NCBI RefSeq assembly: GCF_030272615.1
Contig: NC_081413.1
Coordinates: forward strand, 332,542,302 to 332,606,301
DNA: 64,000 nucleotides
Source of the DNA: Cryptomeria japonica
Lineage: Eukaryota > Streptophyta > Pinopsida > Cupressales > Cupressaceae
Reading direction: 5' to 3'
Shown here: piece after piece, positions 1-10,821 of the stretch
How the letters are laid out: each line of letters begins with the position of its first letter
How positions within the stretch are numbered: the first letter of the stretch is position 1
Notes under the pieces: model-generated
Database searches by the model: none
What the model was told of the DNA's origin: nothing
What the model saw: only the letters and a program-made list of their open reading frames with translations
Made by a program: the position numbers and the translations under genes

Positions 1-1710
1 ACTTTGCCAAATTTTACACCATTCGATATCTAAATGAAACATTCTCCAAACTTGTTTGGACAGAAGAGCTTCATTTAGGGTTTGTATCCTCAGGCCCAGA
101 CCTCCATGGCTCTTTGGTTTACAAACCTGGTCCTAGGCCACCAAGGATATTCTTTTCTTGTCCTCAACCCTAGACCAGAGGAATCTTCTTTGAATTTTCT
201 TGATAGCATCAACATACTTAACTGAGATTCTGAAAAGGCTAAGAGCATATATCAGAATACTTAGCAGAGAGGCTTTAAGAAGTTGGAGCTTTCCAGCTTG
301 ACTTAGGAGGGCTCCTTTCCAGCCAGCTTACTTTTTCTAGAATTTTTCCACAAGAGAAATCCATAACGAGTTAGGAGGAGCAGAACCCATTGGGAGACCA
401 AGGTAGTTAGCAGGAAGATCAGCAATCCTACACTCCAGGATTCTACTGATTCTTTGTTGTCTTCTATCTAGGGTGTTGATGAAAAAAACTTCACTTTTTG
501 TCCAGTTGATTAGCTGACCAGAAGTAGAGGCAAGCTTGCAAAGAGTACTCTTCAAAATTTTAGCTTCAGAAATACTAGATTCTCCCATGATAATAGTATC
601 ATTGACAAATTGTTGATGAGAACAAACAAGATCCACAGACGAAGGGTGGAGACCCTTAAAGGAGCCTTGCATAACCAAATTTTCCATACTCCTTCCAAAA
701 CATTCTGTCATAATAATGAAGAGGATGGGGGAAATAGGATCCCCTTGCCTTAGACCTTTAGAAGCTTGGAAAAAAGGAGAAGGGGAGCCATTGATAAGGA
801 CAGAAAAAGATGCTGAGGTGATAAGTTGGGTGATGAGATCCAAAACTCTAGAGGAGAAACTAAAAGACATGAGAACCTTCAAGAGAAAAGACCAGTCAAC
901 CCTATCATAGGCTTTGGAGAGATCAAGCTTTAGGATGAGACCCTGCTTCTTAGCTTTAACAAGATATTGGATGTTATCATGGACAGTAATAATAGAGTCA
1001 AGAATTTGACGACCAGGGACAAAACCATTTTGCTGGAGATTAATAAGAGCAGGAAGGAAAAACAGCAATCTGGAAGTTAGAACCTTAGAGACAATCTTAT
1101 AAAAGGAATTGCAAAGATTGATAGGTCTAAATTTGTCCATAGAGTCAGCACCTTGAGATTTGGGAATGAGATCTAGAAAAGTGCCATTGATTTCTTTCAA
1201 AAGTTTCCTAGCCCCAAAAAATTCCTTGACCCCGTTGGAAACATCATTCCCGATAATGTCCCAAAAATATTGAAAAAAGAACATTGGAAAACCATCTAGG
1301 CCCGATGCTTTGTTACCATCGAAGGAGAAGACAACATTTTTGATTTCCTGATTAGAAGGAATAGAAGAAAGGGAGGTGTTCTTATGATCATCAATGATAC
1401 AAGGGATGTTATGAAGAAAAGAAGATTGAGCTTCAACATCCAACATATGATCCCTCTTTAGCAGTTCCAAAAAAAACCTTTTAGCTTCATTTCTAATTTC
1501 ATCCTCCTTGATGATCTCCTCGTTATCCACCACAAGTTTGGAAACCCTATTAACTACTTTATGTGTGATAGTCGACATGTGGAAGAATATTGTGTTCCTA
1601 TCTCCTTCCTTAAGCCAGATGCATCTATATCTCTGCTTCCAAAAGGCTTCCTCTTTGGCAATGAAATCATGATATTTTTTAAGAGTCTCATTTTCATCAG
1701 CAATGGACAC
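1..1710 (-). pseudogene. LINE-A ORF2, reverse transcriptase and C-terminal part (broken)
   Basis: The enzyme copies LINE RNA at a nicked chromosomal target. The 457-residue open stretch (1710-337) shows the RT fingers and palm: FRPINLCN, GFVPGRQI, LKLDLSKAYDRVDW, GLRQGDPISPILF and YLGLP. The catalytic box that should read F/Y-A-D-D is FVND, so one of the two catalytic aspartates is changed and the copy should be inactive. Past a stop at 337 the similarity continues to base 1 with motifs typical of the LINE C-terminus (QRRFLW, KPKSHGGLGL). It lies downstream of the endonuclease in the same frame. Confidence 0.85.
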
Positions 1711-1746
1711 AATTCTGAAACCATCTTTCTGGATTTGAGTTTGTAT

Positions 1747-2700
1747 TTATTTGAGGTCTTCCTGGACTTTTCTTTTGGCCTCAAAAATGTTCCCAAAGCT
1801 AGATTTATTCCAGAGTCTTATGTTATCCTTTACACTTTTAAGCTTCTTAACAACTCTATACATAGCAGTTCCCTCAACTTGAATGCTCCACCATTTCTGG
1901 ATATTACTTTTGATGTCTGGGTGGAGGGTCCACATTTTTTCAAATCTGAAGGGGAAGTTTCTCCTTCTATTGATGGAGTCAGCAATGAAAGTGATTGGAA
2001 AATGATCCGATCCAAACCGAATATGGGCCGAGAGAGAACGGAAATAATGGCTATACCAGTCATAAGAAATGAGAGTCCTATCAAGACGAACTTGGATAAG
2101 ATCATTACCAGTTCTCCTGTTAGTCCAAGTATAATTACATCCTTGTATTTCCAAGTCATTGAGAGCCTAAGAGTTAATAAAATCCATAAGGGCCAACCTA
2201 CTTTCAAGCTGAGGGGGGCTTCCTCCATATTTTTCCTCCTCTCTCAAAGGAGTATTGAAGTCTCCCATAACCAACCAGCTAAGATTTTTGAAGTTGTCCC
2301 TAGCTTGAATAAGTTTTTTCCAGAAGTAATTTCTAGCCTTCAAAGTGTTGGGGGCATAAATGTTGGTGAGGACCCATGAAGTACCATCTTTAAGGTGCTC
2401 AAATTTTATACAAGAGAAATTGTTGTCCTGGATGATAACATGACCTTTGACAGAATTAAGATTCCAAATGGTAGCTATGCCTCCTGAAGCACCTTGAAAA
2501 CTGCAGCCACTAACATTTCCATTTTTGAAAAACTTCAAAGATTAAACTTTTTCTTTACTCATTTTGGTTTCTTTAATTAGGAAGATATCAGGTTTACTGT
2601 CCCTTATCATGTTCCTAATAATGTCATGCTTGTGGGGATTGTTAAGTCCCCTAATATTCCAAGAAATATGATTAGAGGGACGACCTGGGGAGGAGGAGGT
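1747..2700 (-). pseudogene. LINE-A ORF2, apurinic-type endonuclease domain (broken)
   Basis: This domain nicks target DNA to prime reverse transcription. Going down from 2700 the frame shows SWNIRGLNNP, then IKETK (usually QETK, holding the metal-binding Glu), NIYAP, VMGDFN, RLDR and GSDHFPI, which is the complete exonuclease-endonuclease-phosphatase motif series. The frame is shared with the reverse transcriptase and is interrupted by nonsense codons at about 2542, 2167 (TAG) and 1747. The active-site residues themselves look intact, so decay is by stop codons rather than loss of the site. Confidence 0.85.
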
Positions 2701-4320
2701 ATACCCGACATCCACTTGAGCTATTCTAATAGATTTACTTAGAAGAGAAGTCGAGGGAGTAGTTCCTTTCTTATTCCTTTGCTTTGGTATTTTCCACTCA
2801 GCATCTATCTCAGGAGCCGCTATCGGGTTGCTGAGGATTTTGGAAATTTCTTCTTCGTTTCCCCAGTTAGGGGTTATGGAAGCATTTGAATCATTTAAAT
2901 CAGTGTTAGCTGATTTTGAACTCCATTCTGAGTCCAAGAGGTTCAGGCCCAAAATTGCATATTTTTGGGCTTCTTGTATTTCAAGACTAGGCATGAGCAG
3001 AGAGGAATCAGTCTTTTCTTCTTAGGAGATAGGGATTTCTTCTTCCTCTGGTCGATCATTTTTCTCTTGTAGCTCCTTTCCTTCACAAGTATCAGCCACC
3101 ACTTCAACTATGTCATTTGGGTAATTAGTCTGATCTTTCTGTTCCCTTGTTTGAGAAGTAATCGAAAGGTTAACAATGGTTGAATCATTTCTCAGAGCTT
3201 CCTAGGTAGAAGGACTGGAGATAGAGGCTAAGGGAACTTCCTTCTTCTCCCCTGAGGGATTAAAACGATTTGATTTTACTTCTTTATTCTCTGAGTTTTT
3301 AGCTTGCCATACCATTTTTTCTGGCACCCTTTGGTTCTCAGAATGGGGCTTAGGCTGCCTGGAGTCTGCCTTGGGTTTGATGGGACAAGACTTCACACAG
3401 TCACCTAATTTTTTACAATGGAAGCAGGGAAATGGAATAGATTCATATTCAATATGTTACTTCCATGTTCCCAAATTTGATACTAAATCTATCTGTTCCG
3501 GCATATCTGCATCATGGGCTATCCCTACGCAGAACCTAGCATGAGTGAGTCTCCTTTTTGAAGCTGTTACTAGGTCTATAGAAAGCAGTTCACCAAAAGA
3601 GTTTGCGATTCTAGAGAAGATACTTTCTGCCCAATATTCCAGAGGCAAGCCTAGCAACTTTACCCAAACTGGAACTTGTGTCAAGAGAGAGTCATTCATA
3701 TTCAGATTTGGTTGCCATTTATGAAGAACCAAAGCTGTCTTTCCTACCAACCAGGGACTCCCACAAAGAATCATAAGTTTATCTTCTTCGTAAGAGAAAG
3801 AAAAGGATAGAAGGCCTTTAGGTAAGGCTGAAATTTCTACATTACCCTTAAGGGCCCATTTTCATTTGACATAGGCCCTAACAACTTCAATGTTAGGACG
3901 CGGTCCCATAAATTTGCCTACCAAGGAGTTCGACATACTATTTATATTATGGTCCAAAACCAGATCAAGGATAGAGATAACAAACTTACCTCTAGAAGGA
4001 TCAGAAATATTCTTGATAGGAGGAAATGATAATTTACCAGTTGGTCTAGTTCCAAAGAGGGAAGACCATTTTTTTTATTCTTTTTCGCTCTCCCCAGAGC
4101 CGTCATGTGGGATGGGCCCCCCGCTAGTCCCTTCCCCCAAGGGCCCAGAGGAACCCACTATCTCCTCTGGCAGAGTACCACCAGTCTGCTAAATAGCAGC
4201 AGCATCCAGAAAGTTCGGAGGCTTATCCTTCTCTCCTATGGGACCAGCTACAATTTGGCCGCTCCCACCATTGGAACGAGAGTTCCCGCCTTGCAGAGAA
4301 TTTGAATTTTGAATTCCCCC
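2701..4320 (-). pseudogene. LINE-A ORF1, DUF4283-like nucleic-acid-binding protein with zinc knuckle (broken)
   Basis: This is the ORF1-type chaperone that coats LINE RNA. The region 3774-3457 has the typical VPVWVKLLGLPLEYW segment of plant ORF1 proteins (DUF4283 type). It is followed at about 3430-3385 by a CCHC-type knuckle, CFHCKKLGDCVKSC, in which the usual His is Asp. After this comes a hydrophilic Ser/Lys/Glu-rich tail. Upstream, 4320-3780 is Gly/Ser/Pro-rich with several stops. I did not identify a start codon with confidence. Confidence 0.7.
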
Positions 4321-4335
4321 ATTGCCACTTACTGC

Positions 4336-4640
4336 TCCTTCCCCTATTTCCACTCAGTTAATGAATGTTATGCGATGATGAATGAATTTAATATTTTATT
4401 AATGGATGAAATAATGAATGAATGTTATATGTTAATGAGGAATTTAGAGTGATGTTAGGGGGGGAGGGGCCAAATGAGCTTCCACCTTCACATGGTTGGC
4501 CCTGTTAAGTAGAGAATATTAAACTATTCTTGAAACAAAGAGAATCTCAATAAGGTAACACACTTTTCAGTATTTCATTATGCTCCACTATTAATCTTAT
4601 TGAATAATATGTATTGAATCTTAATTGCAGGGTCCAATAG
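4336..4640. other. Intergenic, AT-rich with ATGAATG-type low complexity
   Basis: I see no gene here. The stretch 4365-4440 is a run of degenerate ATGAATGA/TAATGAATG words, followed by a G-rich tract near 4456-4470. It separates LINE-A from the tandem hairpin units. Confidence 0.6.
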
Positions 4641-5357
4641 AGCCAACACAAACAACAACACCACAAGTTGCTTGGATCAACTTCTTAAATGCAGAGTTAC
4701 AGATTCCAATGAACATCAAACCTTAAAGGAAAATATGAGAGAAAAGATAAGTACACTAACGAGTCTATACTATGAAGCATTGGATGTTTTTTGTGTCTTT
4801 GGGGTATCTAATGCTTCATAGTATAGATTTGTTAGTCTATTCATCTTGTCTTTTAAGGTTTGTCGTTCATTGGAATCAATCTCTCTCTCTCTTCCTATCT
4901 TTGGGGCATCCAATGCTTCAAGTCCTGATCTTTCAGACTATGAGAAATACTTGGCATCGTCAGATCGGTTGAGAACTTTTATTTTGTCTTCAACATAATT
5001 GTGAGAATAAGGTATCTATGAGCGGTGTGGCTATATTTCAATCCAGGTAATTTGACTAAATTACCTAAATTATTGATTAAATTAAGTTTATATTCTTGTA
5101 ATTTGTTTGGTTAAATTTTTCACTTTCTACCACATAAGCTAACATGTAATTGTTGACAAATGTTGGTTACAAATTAGGTGAGCAACAATGCAGGCATGCT
5201 TACCCTTCAAAGACTCATTGATGGTTGACTTTGAGTATGGTGGGAAGGTATAAATCTATATATTTTTCAAGTTTTCTTTCCTCTCTTTAATTTTCAAGAG
5301 CTATTATAACCTCTTGATGTCATATTGTTGGATACTTTTCATGGGTAGGGTAACATG
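4640..5357 (+). repeat. Tandem repeat unit 1 of 3
   Basis: This is the first of three related units. It shares with units 2 and 3 the stretch around the hairpin, the segment after it that starts near a second TTTGGGGCATCC word, the GTGTGGCTATATTTCAA segment, and the GACTCATTGATGG and ATTTTTCAAGTTTTCTTTCC segments. It lacks about 105 bases that units 2 and 3 carry just before the GGGAAGGTATAAATC segment. A solo LTR has inserted exactly at its right end. I see no open frame of note; the unit type is unknown to me. Confidence 0.75.
4756..4835 (+). other. Hairpin 1, miRNA-precursor-like inverted repeat
   Basis: The left arm (4756-4786) and right arm (4805-4835) pair over about 31 positions with a loop of about 18 bases; a few positions are G-U or mismatched. 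The right arm holds GGTATCTAATGCTTCATAG. The same structure occurs in units 2 and 3. It could be a small-RNA precursor or simply a palindrome of the repeat. No match to a known plant miRNA family came to mind. Confidence 0.7.
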
Positions 5358-6425
5358 TGTTAGGTCCCGGAGACAACTGAGAGGGGGGGGGGGGGGGGTG
5401 AATCAGTTGTCTAATAAATTCAAACCAAAAATAACTTAACCAACTTAATGCTTAATACCGTAAACCAGTTAACTATGTCGGTAGATAGTTTTAACAGTTA
5501 ATTGTTATACCGGTAAAGATTAATGCATGAAACACAAACACCAAGTCATCCACAACACATAACACCAATATTTGTACGTGGAAACCTTGTAAGGGGAAAA
5601 AACACAGTGGGAAACCTTACCCACTATCAGATGATACTATTGCAGATAGTAAGTGTACATAAATGGGGTCTGCACATGCAGAAAGGCCAATATCCTAGAG
5701 CTCACTGATCAATCACAAAATGGGAGTCACACTGACTATAGTTGGATGGTTAAATCCAATAGGAATGTACTGCACAAAATAGCATCTTCATATGCTGGAT
5801 TCAGTACCGGTGTAATGCTGATATGCTTTCACCAAAACCTAACTTCACCTTCAAATGATGTCTGTGTGTATTGCACTGCTTAATCTCGCATATACCTTCA
5901 CACAATTCTTTTTCGCATTCCACACTTGATCTTACAAATAAGATCTTACCTTTATACCATAACATAAGACCAATTTTAGTAGGTCGGCTCTACAAGATAT
6001 TACAATAAAAACATTTTAAAAACAATATAATATCCGATGCAATAACCGATTGAACATGTTGGCTTAATGCATTTACAACAATAATTAATCATTTCCATAG
6101 CGTGCCATGCTGATCTGGAAAAGATAAACCTGTCGGTGTAACCCTAGATAACCCTGGACCTATTTGTCGGTAAAAGCAAATATGCAAATATGAATATACC
6201 AATGATTAATTCATTAAGATAAGATGTCCACACGATGTCTTTGATATTACCAAGTGTCTTCCATATCATTCCAAGTGTCGGTGATCATTATATCCTGCCG
6301 GTGAACCATATACCAGTAACTGTGCAATAGTTACTTGCTTGCCGGTGAATGCTGCTGGATCTCCGAAGTGCTAGTGTTTTAGTAGGTGTTGACATCAATG
6401 ACAGAACCATACCAAAATACCAACA
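5358..6425. mobile_element. Solo LTR, 1,068 bp, with ACATG target duplication
   Basis: The segment begins TGTTAGGTCC and ends ACCAACA, and is flanked by ACATG at 5353-5357 and ACATG at 6426-6430. The paralogous site in unit 3 (about 7244-7256) is uninterrupted, which confirms an insertion. There is no internal coding region, so this is an LTR left after recombination. Near its left end it has a poly-G run (about 5382-5398) next to a GAATCAGTTGTCT word that also occurs, inverted, in the copia-F LTR near 12160-12215. That suggests related copia LTR families. Confidence 0.85.
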
Positions 6426-6430
6426 ACATG

Positions 6431-7250
6431 GTTTTTTTGAGATATGGTTAGATATTCTAACTCTATATACTGATGCAATTTCATTTTATAATCATGATCC
6501 ATAATTATAGATCAACTTCTTACATGTAGAGTTATAGATTCCCATGAACATCAAACCTTAAAAGAAAAGATGAGTAGACTAACAAGTCTATAATATGAAG
6601 CATTGGATGTGTTCGTGTCTTTGGGGCATCCAATGCTTCATAGTATAGACTTGTTAGTCTATTCATATTTTCTTTCTTCCCATATTTGGGGCATCTAATG
6701 CTCCAAGTCCCGATCTTTCAGACTAAGAGCAATACTTGACATCATCAAATCGGTTACGAACTTCAGTATTTTGTCTTCAACATAATTGTGAGAACAAGGT
6801 ATCTGTGAGCAGTGTGGCTATATTTCAAGCCAGGTAATTTGACTAAATTACCTAAATTATTGATTAAATTAAGTTTATATTCTCGTAATTTGTTTGGTTA
6901 AATTTTTCACTTTCTACCACATAAGCTAGCACGTACATAATTGTTGATAAATGTTGGTTATAGATTAGACGAAGAAAAGTTCAGGTATGCTAACCCTTCA
7001 AAGACTCATTGATGGTTGACTTTGAGTATGGTTTAAATGGAAATAACTCACCATTGCTATTTCATTTTGTTACTAGGGGCTAAATCCATTGATGTTCATA
7101 TTTTCTTTAAGACCGATCAATACAACCTGTTTGGGAAGGTATAAATCTATATATTTTTCAAGTTTTCTTTCCTCTCTTTAATTTTCAAGAGCTATTATAA
7201 CCTCTTGATGTCATATTGTTGGATACTTTTCCATGGGTAGGATAACATGA
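6431..7250 (+). repeat. Tandem repeat unit 2 of 3
   Basis: This unit is about 820 bases long and lines up with 7251-8010 from its first bases (TTTTGAGATA.GGTTAGATAT) through the hairpin to the TATAAATC segment. Together with unit 3 it gives the period of the array. It appears non-coding. Confidence 0.8.
6577..6659 (+). other. Hairpin 2, miRNA-precursor-like inverted repeat
   Basis: Left arm 6577-6609 and right arm 6627-6659 are reverse complements over about 33 bases with one mismatch (AATAT against ATACT), around a 17-base loop ending in TTTGGGG. A further copy of the right-arm word, slightly changed, follows at about 6684-6705. Confidence 0.75.
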
Positions 7251-8010
7251 TTGTTTTGAGATAGGGTTAGATATGCTAACTCTATATACTAATGTAATTT
7301 CATTTTATAATCATGATCCATAATTATAGATCGAATTCTTACACATAGAGTTATAGATTCCCATGAACATAAAACCTTACAATAAAAGATGAGTGGACTA
7401 ACAAGTCTATACTATGAAGCATTGGATGTGTTCATGTCTTTGGGGCATCCAATGCTTCATAGTATAAACTTGTTAGTCTATTCATATTTTATTTTGTCCT
7501 GTCTTTGGGGCATTTGACGCTTTAAGTCCTGATCTTGCAAACTTAGAGCAATGCTTGACATCATCATATCGGTTGAGAACTTTAGTATTTTGTCTTTGAC
7601 ATAATTGCGAGAACAAGGTATCTATGAGTGGTATGGCTATATTTCAAGCCAGGTAATTTGAGTAAATTACCTAAATTATTGACTAAATTAAGTTTATATT
7701 CTTGTAATTTGTTTGGTTAAATTTTTCTCTTTCTACCACATAAGCTAACACGTACATAATTGTTGATAAATGTTGGTTACAGATTAGACGAGGAACATTT
7801 CAGGTATGCTTACCCTTCAAAGACTCGTTGATGGATGAATTTGACTATGGTTTACATGGAAATAACTCACCATTGCTATTTCATTTTGTTACCAGTGGCT
7901 GAATCCATTGATGTTTATATTTACTTTAAGATGTATCAATACAACCTATGTGGGATGGTATAAATCTATATGTTTCAAGTTTTCTTTCCTCTCTTTGATT
8001 TTCTTGAAGT
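7251..8010 (+). repeat. Tandem repeat unit 3 of 3
   Basis: This is the third unit, parallel to unit 2. Beyond about 8010 the similarity to the other units stops and different AT-rich sequence follows. No coding potential is convincing; an 88-codon open frame across its end (7908-8174) has AT-rich, Ser/Phe-rich composition and looks like chance. Confidence 0.75.
7396..7478 (+). other. Hairpin 3, miRNA-precursor-like inverted repeat
   Basis: Left arm 7396-7428 and right arm 7446-7478 are reverse complements over 33 bases with a single mismatch (GTATAAACT against AGTCTATAC), around a 17-base loop. It is the best-paired of the three copies. Confidence 0.75.
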
Positions 8011-8955
8011 TTTGCAGATGGATTTCTTTTTTCTTTAGAATAGTAGCATCTTGTCAATGCAATCATTACCATTTGTTGCTATCAAATACATATGGATATT
8101 TTGAGCTCAATCAAGCTAGGGACTTAAATAAGACAAACACATATCCCCTCATATCTAAGGCTTCCTATAAATAGTCAAAAAATTTATATTTCAACATTTT
8201 AGAGCATCTTCTACACAAAACTTGCAATCATTGAACTAATAATTCTGCAATTAAAACATTTATCCCAAATTATATAATAGTAATTCAGTTGCTTCGAGTC
8301 TTCCTTTGACAGTGTCTCTCTAATCTAAAACCTCTTATTACAATCACTTCTTGGTGAGTGATTAAACTCAAGGGTTTTTTGACCATATTCTTAGAATTTC
8401 TTTCACCATATCTTCTATCACCTCTTGATACTCAAAAACCCTTATCTCTATTTGATAATAAAAACCTCATAGCAAGAGAACCTTCTAATACTAAAATTTG
8501 ACTAACAACTTTCAACGATTGGCAATTATAATCTTCATTTAGCATTTTACATCTACTATTGAATCATGCAATGCTATCTATTCAAAGTGTTAGTAATTAT
8601 GGACACACACTTTAATCCAATCACTTTAAGCCAATGGTAAGTTTTTCTATACAAAATGGAAATGTGAGACAAGGTAAGATCTAGATGATTGAGAGCCCAT
8701 ATGACAACATATAATTATCTCAGAATTAATTTGTTTATCCATAACCTCATAGCAAGAACACCTTCTAATACTAAAATCTGACTAACAACTATCAACAATT
8801 GCCAATTGTAATCTTCATTTAGCATTTTACATCTACTATTGAACCATGCAATGTATTTATTAGACATCATCACCATTGAACCAAGGCACCACGATGTGCC
8901 AATGCCAATCGTTTCGACAATATTGACTTTTTTTTTATATTAACTGTTCATCAAA
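8011..8955. repeat. AT-rich region with a ~112-bp direct repeat
   Basis: Positions 8461-8573 and 8742-8853 are near-identical direct copies (both hold CCTTCTAATACTAAAAT and CATTTAGCATTTTACATC) about 280 bases apart. The rest of the stretch is AT-rich with no open frame or RNA gene that I can support. Confidence 0.65.
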
Positions 8956-8959
8956 ATTC

Positions 8960-9180
8960 CAACGAAAGTCCCTAAAAGGCTCCGACGAGAATGTTGAACT
9001 TGTGACAAAAATTTTCTTCGCAGGTACAACATTCTCGTCAGAGCATAGTGGCAGTCGAAACACTTCCGTCAGAATTCCGACGATTGTTGCTATCAAAATT
9101 CGTCACACGTACAACATGGTTTCAATGGGAATGTTGTACGTATGACGGAAAACTCCGTCGAATCTAGCATGGTTTCCATC
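8960..9180. repeat. Fold-back repeat with CCGACGA-type words
   Basis: Two internal inverted pairs are visible. CGACGAGAATGTTG near 8980-8997 faces CAACATTCTCGTC near 9027-9040. CGTCACACGTACAACAT near 9100-9117 faces ATGTTGTACGTATGACG near 9129-9146. Several CGTCRGAATTC words lie between. This resembles the arm of a fold-back or terminal-inverted-repeat element, but I cannot place it in a family. Confidence 0.5.
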
Positions 9181-9524
9181 AAAGTTCCAACAACAATTGT
9201 TGCATGGTTCTATCCAAGGTAAAACGGGTTTTCAATGGAATGTTCATCGGTGATGAAAATCTCACTGTCGTTTCATCGAACCATCGACACAATACTGTCA
9301 AAAATTTGACGATCGTTCGTCGAAAAAATAGGTCCAAATGTGTTAGTGTCAAATTCTTTGATCTCATCTAAAGTGTTCACCCCAGTCGGCAGTTTGATGC
9401 ACTTTTGTGTAACAAACTTCCAAACTTCATAACCTAGAGAAATTAGGTAACCTTGCATCTTCAATTTCCAAAAGGCATAGTTAGATCCATCAAACATAGG
9501 TATGTTCAGTTTGTGCACCATCAA
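9181..9524 (-). pseudogene. Copia-H gag N-terminus (truncated)
   Basis: Ty1/copia Gag packages element RNA. The open frame 9524-9273 begins near MMVHKLNIPMFDGSNYAFWK and continues LKMQGYLISLGYEVWKFV, the usual start of plant copia Gag (DUF4219/UBN2 type). It lies 40 bases downstream, on the minus strand, of a primer-binding site. After about 9270 it dissolves into fold-back sequence, so the element is cut shortly after its start and no pol remains. Confidence 0.75.
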
Positions 9525-9564
9525 GATCTCCTCAAGCGGTTATGATCATCTCTAGGGAACCAAA

Positions 9565-9577
9565 GCTTTGATACCAA
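9565..9577 (-). other. Copia-H primer-binding site
   Basis: On the minus strand this reads TTGGTATCAAAGC, close to the initiator-Met tRNA site TGGTATCAGAGC used by most plant copia elements. It lies one base inside the LTR and upstream of gag, which fixes the element's orientation. Confidence 0.75.
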
Positions 9578-9578
9578 T

Positions 9579-10821
9579 TGTTGAATGTTCTAATGCACAA
9601 GACATCTAAGAGGGGGGGCGATGAATCAGTTACATACAATTCTAAAATATTTTTCTTAAATCCTATCCACAACAACTTAACATTTATCACTTAACCCATA
9701 GAAAGATATGAACATGAAAAGTAGAACACACCATACACAATGAAACACTAGATTTGATGTGGAAAACCCTATTAAGTTAAAAACCATGAAGAATTATATT
9801 ATCAATATATGAACACCTATTAGGGTGACACCGGTTAAGGTGATTTTTACAAAGAAAGTCTCACTGCCCAAGAGAAAAGAAAGAAAGGCTCACTATTGGA
9901 GGGTTTGCTACCTAGATGAAGAATAAAAGAGAAAGAATCCACCACCGATATACTTATGCAATCGTAAGATCTATAGATGCCTTCAACTCATTACTTCCAA
10001 TAGATAACACAAGAAAGTCCACACTGCTCAACACTTTTCATGAACTCAAACAACACTCATCGCCAACTCAAACAATCAGGGAGATAGATCCTCTTTCATA
10101 CACCTTCATCACATACACAAATGATATGACTCACTTTATTTCTATATCACATTTCACACATATCACACACCATCCTCAACAAATTATCCTTTATTTATAT
10201 CATTGTTACATATGCAAAATCTCCCAAGGTTGGCTAAGAATCTTAACCAAACACAATTCAAACTAGGTCAACACTAAACATTCCCGTAGTGGAAAATAAT
10301 GTAAATTGAACCACAACACCTCTGAACTGAGACAAAAAAAAATCATACACATTATACAATGATCCATAATCATTGGAGAAATAATGTAAGGTGTAAACCC
10401 TCAAGGTTGACCAAACCTAGAGTAAACACCATTGAAATTTGAAATCATGCCACCGAAGCCCAAGAACTCATGCCAACTAAATATAATGAAGCTAAGGATA
10501 TTATCAGCTTATCTCTAAAACTGCAACACCAGAAACAATAACATGGAGAAATACAGAGCATGCATTTCACATGAAAACATTGTCAAACATCGCCAAACAC
10601 TAATGAACACAATTTCCTTAACACTAAAATCCAGAGCACCGAATCCTAAATCTAACATCTTTAAACACTGCTTAACAACATATCCAAACCACAAGAATAG
10701 ATGCAGAATATAGAAGAAATGCAGAGCAAATCTCTCTGCACATCTGAACAAGAAATTCAATCAACAACTACACCAACCAATCACTAATGACAACCAATGC
10801 ATGTTGACATCAATGGCAACA
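9579..10821 (-). mobile_element. Copia-H 5' LTR (about 1.24 kb)
   Basis: The LTR begins, in plus-strand terms, with TGTTGAATG next to the primer site and ends GGCAACA at 10821. On the minus strand it therefore runs TG...CA with TGTTG/CAACA ends. It contains the GATGAATCAGTT word also found in the solo LTR and copia-F. Open frames inside it (for example 9916-10266) are Ser/Thr/His-rich and look like chance. No second LTR is present, because the element is truncated on the left. Confidence 0.65.

Larger units (their letters stand above)
1..4335 (-). mobile_element. LINE-A, plant L1-type non-LTR retrotransposon (right end in window)
   Basis: On the minus strand the order from 4335 to 1 is an ORF1-type RNA-binding protein with a zinc knuckle, an apurinic endonuclease, a reverse transcriptase and the start of the C-terminal region. 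This is the plant L1 layout. The 3' end, poly(A) and any target duplication lie left of the window. ORF1 and ORF2 lie in the same reading frame from about 3774 to 337, separated only by nonsense codons, so an ORF1-ORF2 fusion is possible, although these ORFs are normally separate. The exact 5' boundary near 4335 is a guess from where coding similarity fades. Confidence 0.85.

Noticed and set aside
1561-2379. A 272-codon plus-strand frame
   Set aside because: It is the mirror of the LINE-A endonuclease frame on the other strand, which carries the motifs.
9916-10266. A 116-codon frame within the copia-H LTR
   Set aside because: It lies wholly within an LTR, is Thr/His/Ile-rich and has no motif.
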